Shown here: in pieces, positions 55,801-61,800 of the stretch | Layout of the letters: every line of letters begins with the position of its first letter | How positions within the stretch are numbered: position 1 is the first letter of the stretch | Origin: Phoronis australis | Lineage: Eukaryota > Phoronida > Phoronidae | Length of the DNA: 64,000 nucleotides | Assembly (NCBI GenBank): GCA_002633005.1 | Contig: NMRA01000160.1 | Span: forward strand, 1-64,000 | Reading direction: 5' to 3' | Translations under genes and position numbers: made by a program | The notes under the pieces: model-generated | The model's database searches: none | What the model was told of the DNA's origin: nothing | What the model saw: only the letters and a program-made list of their open reading frames with translations

Positions 55801-58800
55801 CCTCTATCGGAGGAGTTTCATTTAACCCGGTAGCCATTTTACAGTAATGATGTTCTGTGTTTCCAAAATCTGTTTAATAATTCACAACCCCCATGACATT
55901 GGCCGATACATTTACAACTAGAGTTACAAGGTCACAAGTCTTGCCCCGTGAAATAAAAACACGACAATGAAGTTTTCGAAAAAATGCTGACCCATGCTTC
56001 AAAAGTCTGTTAAAAATGCAGTTGAACACCCTGGACTCATTTATGGACACTACAGCATGATATCACCCCCTTCTATTAGTGAAATATGAACACGGTATGA
56101 TAATGTTTCCTCAAATTGAAACATAAAATGGCAGAGCTGTAAAATTTCAAAATTTTCAATGAATAAACAAGAAGACAATTTCAGTTGATTGTTTGAACAA
56201 CTATATTTATGATAGTACGTCTTTCAACAACCCACATGAAATTTGGAAATTTTGAACATTTCTGGCCGTACAGTTTATTTAGCGTTTGATAGGTGAAGAT
56301 GGACAATTTCTCCTCAATTTTTGTTTGAATTTGAGGACATTTTACCATGATTGTTTGTTTGTAAAAAAGCTGACCCATGGTACCATAGCGTGTAAAAAAG
56401 TTTTTAAATGCCTGAGGCAATTTGGTCTCTGAGGGCGTTTTCTAGGCACGATCACCTCACTAATGCATGAGTGAACTGTTCAGTTATTGTTATTGAATGA
56501 GTCTGGTATGCTCTGAGTACTGTGTCCCGGTGTGAGGCTAGAGTTGACTAACACTCATTCTGTGTGGTCCTATCCTGGCTTGTACAAGTTCCAGCCCAGG
56601 TCAAGGGCTGTCTGGCGTGGTGGCTAATGACAGGCGCTGTTGTTTGTTTTCACAGCTAACTTAGTGATTGTTTTGGTGAATGGATGTCTCATGTGCCTGG
56701 CCCTATTGTTTTGGTGGTCAGATAGTACACATTTTTAACGGGAACATTCGGTTTGTTGTCATTCATTTGACTTGATCATGTTGCAGTTCTTGAAATTTAG
56801 AACCTAATTTCATTAACTTATTCACTGGCTGTCTGTTGATATTGCCTTAGGCACTGGAAGGACAAGCTGCCAGCTTCGCCTGTAGGCATTTCCAGATGCA
56901 TCCAATGAAATTTCAAATATTCAACTACCATAAACATGTTTTTGATTCTGAGAAAAGAAAGGTAAAAGTCACCATGTTTATCTCAACATGGGAGATTAGA
57001 GTCTTTAAGAACTCTGGACAATTATTTAGTTTTACAAATTTGGTGTCTGCCTCAGGTTTGTCTATGTTTAACAACACTGCAATGACATCAAGTGACCCCT
57101 TTTACCCTCATCCAATTTGAAAGTTTTGGATGGTTCTAACAACACCATAGCTGAAATGACATCAACTTGGGAGATAAGAGGCTTTAAGACCTGTAAAATT
57201 ACTTAGTTTTGGCAAATTTGGCGCCTGCCTCAGGTTTGTCTATGTTTCACAACACTATAATGACATCAGCCGACCTCTTTTGCTCTCATCTCATTTGAAA
57301 GTTTATAGTATTCAAACCATTTGTTATTGTGCAAATTTGTCAGCATTTAGGATCATAACAGCTATGGCAATAAATCATGTCTGAGATATGGTGTTCCAAA
57401 GTCTAGCCAAATTTGGACATTATTCCAAGGTCTACATGTAACCCTAACTACCAGCTGCCTATGGCTATGTTTGTATAAACTTAAACGGAAGTTTTACTTG
57501 ATTTCCAGAACGATGGTGGAACCCTCGAATTCTCTGAGAACGAGCGCTACAAGTTCATCAGTGTGACAATTAAGGATAACAGCATTCCCGAAGACGACAA
57601 GTCATTTTTCGTAGAGCTGCACAATCCAACAGGGGGTGCTGAAATAGCTGTGGCTCAGAAGATCAGAGTTATCATTGAGGTGAGCTGTTAAGTTTAATAC
57701 AATTATTGTTGTTAGTGTTAATAGTGACATCATCATACTTTTGATTTACTTAGTGTTACACAATTCTTACATTTTCCCTACAAGGTGGCTTAGCTTTTTC
57801 AATTACAAACTAAGTAACTGCAGAAACTGATTTTTCGGATTTGCCACCCCGCTGCAAATGCTTCATTGTTAACCACGTGTTTTCGTTGATGGTTGTTTAA
57901 CGCAAATCGTTTTGGTACTAAGGTAATTGTTTATACTTTGTTGAGATATTAATGAAATAAATATTCACTTTCCTGTCAATTTTTTTCTGAATTGAAGAAA
58001 CTTAACCTGAGCAGTTACAGCAAACTAATGAATGAATTTATGATAACTTATGATAATTTATGTGCCTTTAGAATGTGACTTAACTAATATATGCTGCAGT
58101 GTCTTTAGGATATAAAAATGCATTTGAACTACAGTGTTTGTAGTAGTAGTAATAGTAGCAGCAGCAGTAAAAGTAGTAGTAGTAGTAGAAGTTCATTTTA
58201 TCATACTAACATGTCTGAACTAATATGAGACCCAGTCCCATGGACTTACAAGTCAGTTTAAACAAATAAATGATCACAAGATACTATGCAATCATGTTAT
58301 GTATATAACATTTTCTGTTTTATTTGAAAAATCTTATACACGAAATTCATGACCTGTTTCAACGACATTTCATTGTTCATGATGAAAATCCAATTTTTGG
58401 TAATCAGTTTTCCCATAAAAGATGACATTTTTTTAGCTATAAAATCTGGTCCTTCGTTGTTAAATATTGTACATGACAAATGGAAATGTAATTCAGTTTC
58501 TGGTTCCATATAACTAAATTTGGCTGCCACAGTTCAGGTATTTGACACTCCATTTAGGTGCTAAAGCATTGTGATTAGTCACAGTAAATGTGTGCTTAAC
58601 AGAGAACAGGTTACTTCAACAGAGGTGCCAGAAAGGCGCATTATTTGCCTGTGAAATTTCCCATTATATCACTTTTGAAACCTTTTGAATTCTGTTGCAA
58701 TTTTCAGAATTCTGATGATGCCTACGGTGTGTTCAGTTTTGCTGACAACTCATTGACAGTGTCTGGGTCAGAGAAAGGAGATACGTTGTACAACACTGTT

Positions 58801-61800
58801 GATCTTACTGTAAGTTGTCTGTAATGAGATGTTGTACAACACTGTTGATCTTACTGTAAGTTGTCTGTACTAACGAGATGTTGTACAACATTGTTGATCT
58901 TACAATACGTTGTCTGTAGTGAAATGTTGTTCAATAGTGCTGATCTCACTGTAAGTTCAGTTGCTGTGCATTGTGGGATATCCAAACGGCGGTCAGGTCA
59001 CTTTAAGAGAATGGGAGACAGGAAGGGATAAAATGATTATACTTAACAAGGGGAAAAGTTCAAAATCAAATTTTAAATTATTGTTTTACCAGTTCGATCC
59101 ACAAACGTCAACAGTAGCGTTATAACTTGTGTATTGCGTATGCATTTATACCAGCAATTTTTGCCAAGTGGTGAAGTTTTCCCGGTCAGTTTGGTCAAAT
59201 TACGAGTGTCGGGGCCATAAAGGAGCGAGGCGGGCCGCCCATATTTTTACACTCGGGAAACACTGGATCTTACTGTGAGTTCTGTGTTAATGAGATTATT
59301 GTATAACACTGTTGATCTTACCATCAACAGCAAAACATTTTAATTACGGCATTAAATTCGTGCTTTCTTTAAAAACCAAATTTTGATTTAGTCCACTTAT
59401 GACCCCGGAATAGTTTCTACACTGCGTAAAGAACAAAATAAGACCAATTTCTTAATGGTGAGTGAACCGAACCAAACCTTATTGTTTTGACAAAAAGCAT
59501 GGTTTTAATGCCACTTTAATGGTAAATCACTAGAACCTTATGTAACATGCTTTTCTCAGGTGGAACGGACAGGTGGCCTTATTGGTTCTGTCACTGTCTA
59601 CTGGCGTGTGGTGGACGATCGTGGTAACGATCTCGTCGACGACAACGGTAATGTGACATTCACCAATGGTCAGACTACAGCGACTATTGAACTTAAGGTT
59701 GCAGGGGAAACAATTCCCGAGCTTGATGAAACATTCACCATCACCATCACTAATGTGTCAAAGGTACTAACTTTGATCAAGCTTGTTCAAGCATAATGTT
59801 ATATAAAACCCGAGAAACATATCCAGATTCGGGGCTAGCTTTGGAACATCATATCTTAGAACTGGCTGATGGAGAATTTCAGGTACTATGTTTCATGCAC
59901 TGTTCTCGATAGCGCTGTTCAGGATTGTTTTTAAAAAACGTTCCACTGTTGCATGAGGAGCTACTAGAAATGCCAAAGGGTGCGTAAATGGAAAGCTAAA
60001 TAATAATTCAGAAAACTGTAACTAATAGCGTTTTGAGATTTCTCCTTGAGCATTTATGTCAAATGTAATTTAGTCATGTTATTGATACCGTTATTTTGCT
60101 ATGAATGTGTCTTATTGTGTTGCTAAATTTTACTAAAATGTCATGGTCATATGACCCAATTAATGTCAGACTGGTATCAAATTCTACAGGTTTTCTACTT
60201 CCCGTGATATAATACCATCACATGTGCACACCCAGCCTTCAATATGGAGGGTCTCGAATTCCTGACTTTGTGGACCTTTTGGTAACAAAAAACGGGCAGA
60301 CTAAAAATAAAAAAACGGGAGCACCACGCGTATGTGCATGTTTAATGGTCTTATGCCTCATTTTCTCAGACTTTTTGTCCCTCTGAGACGGATCTTTTTG
60401 CCCACTTCGCCAAATGGGTGCGCGCATGCATTATACCTAGCTCTTATTTTGCTCATTGTAAAGCTAGGAATTAAATGTAGTTTAGTACTATGATAAAAAT
60501 TATTCAATTTGGGACAAATAAATAGCTAAAATTGCCATATTTCTATTTTCTGAGGCTTACCAAATTGTTTCATATGCTCAAAATTTTGCCAAATTTTGTT
60601 TGGTAGTAGCTAAACTATGCTAGTTGGTAAATTTTCCTGACAAGTTATTTTTGTGAAAAATTTTGATAAAATGAAATTTCAGAGATCCGCAATATTGTGT
60701 CACAAACTGAAGAATTTTTACCGGAAATGTCTTGCTTCATTTCAATCATGGATAGATAGTTTTCGAATTTAGTTCTTCTGGCGATCATACTATGCTAAAC
60801 ATGTGTTTGCATTCCCCTAACTATGCTAATGTATAGCTATTTTAACATAATCTACGCTTAGTTGTATTCACTGATGACTTGTATGTGAAAACAAAAAATT
60901 CTGCAAATAGGTGACCTTTGCACTAATGACGTACCTCACGGGTTCACATAGCCTGCATCATGCAGTGTTATTCCCCAGCACCACATCACGATACTTACTG
61001 GACATGATTCAGTGGTTTGCAGCTGATCATTTTTGCCACCCAACTTGTTCTGAAAAACAACTGGCAATTTTCAACCTACTTCCCATTCACATCATCACTG
61101 TATGTTGTGTTTCTAACTAATTTTACCAAGCAATCACAGAGATGAGGAATCTTCATGAAAGATACACATGTGATTCAAATCTGCCTTCAGACAAAAATCA
61201 ATTTTTCCGCAGTATTCTCCACAACCTTTTTTGACTTGTCGCTGCGTCGAGTTTGATTTTTACCTAAGCGAGTTTGGCTAACTTCTGTCGAGTTTGAAAA
61301 CCCATGCAACGAGTTCGAAGTGTTGGGAAATAAGTGGTCTCTCAAGCAAACTGGGACATTTTGAACTTTGATACCAGTTCAATATATTAATTCCATGAAT
61401 TTTGTGAACATGAATTTTGTTATTCCCGTGAAGTTTGAATTTTCTGTTGTCGTGAACACTGGTTCACCAGCCATTATAAAACTGGTGTCAAGTTGTTCCT
61501 TGTTCGTGTTAGGAGTGGGTAGTGGGGCTTGAGAAGAACATGCCTGTTGTTACTGCTAAATTCCGAATAAAATGGCTTGCTGTGTCCAACCAGGCTGTTG
61601 AAGCTGGCCTTGAACAATTAATGAACAATTAGGCTATTATGTTGTTTTTTCTTCTGGCATTATGTTTTTTTGCTTATCTTAGGGTCGTTTAGCCTCAAGC
61701 AAGCTATCATCATCCTTCAGAATCGACGCCAATGATGACCCCTATGGGATGTTTTACATACCAAGTAAATTCAGACCATTCAAGACACCAGAGGGCAGCT

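Larger units (their letters stand above)
54170..57508. other. ADGRV1 giant intron, distal part
   Basis: Two local duplications are visible (54949-55072 and 56982-57304). No exon on either strand has both a plausible frame and splice sites. Confidence 0.5.
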
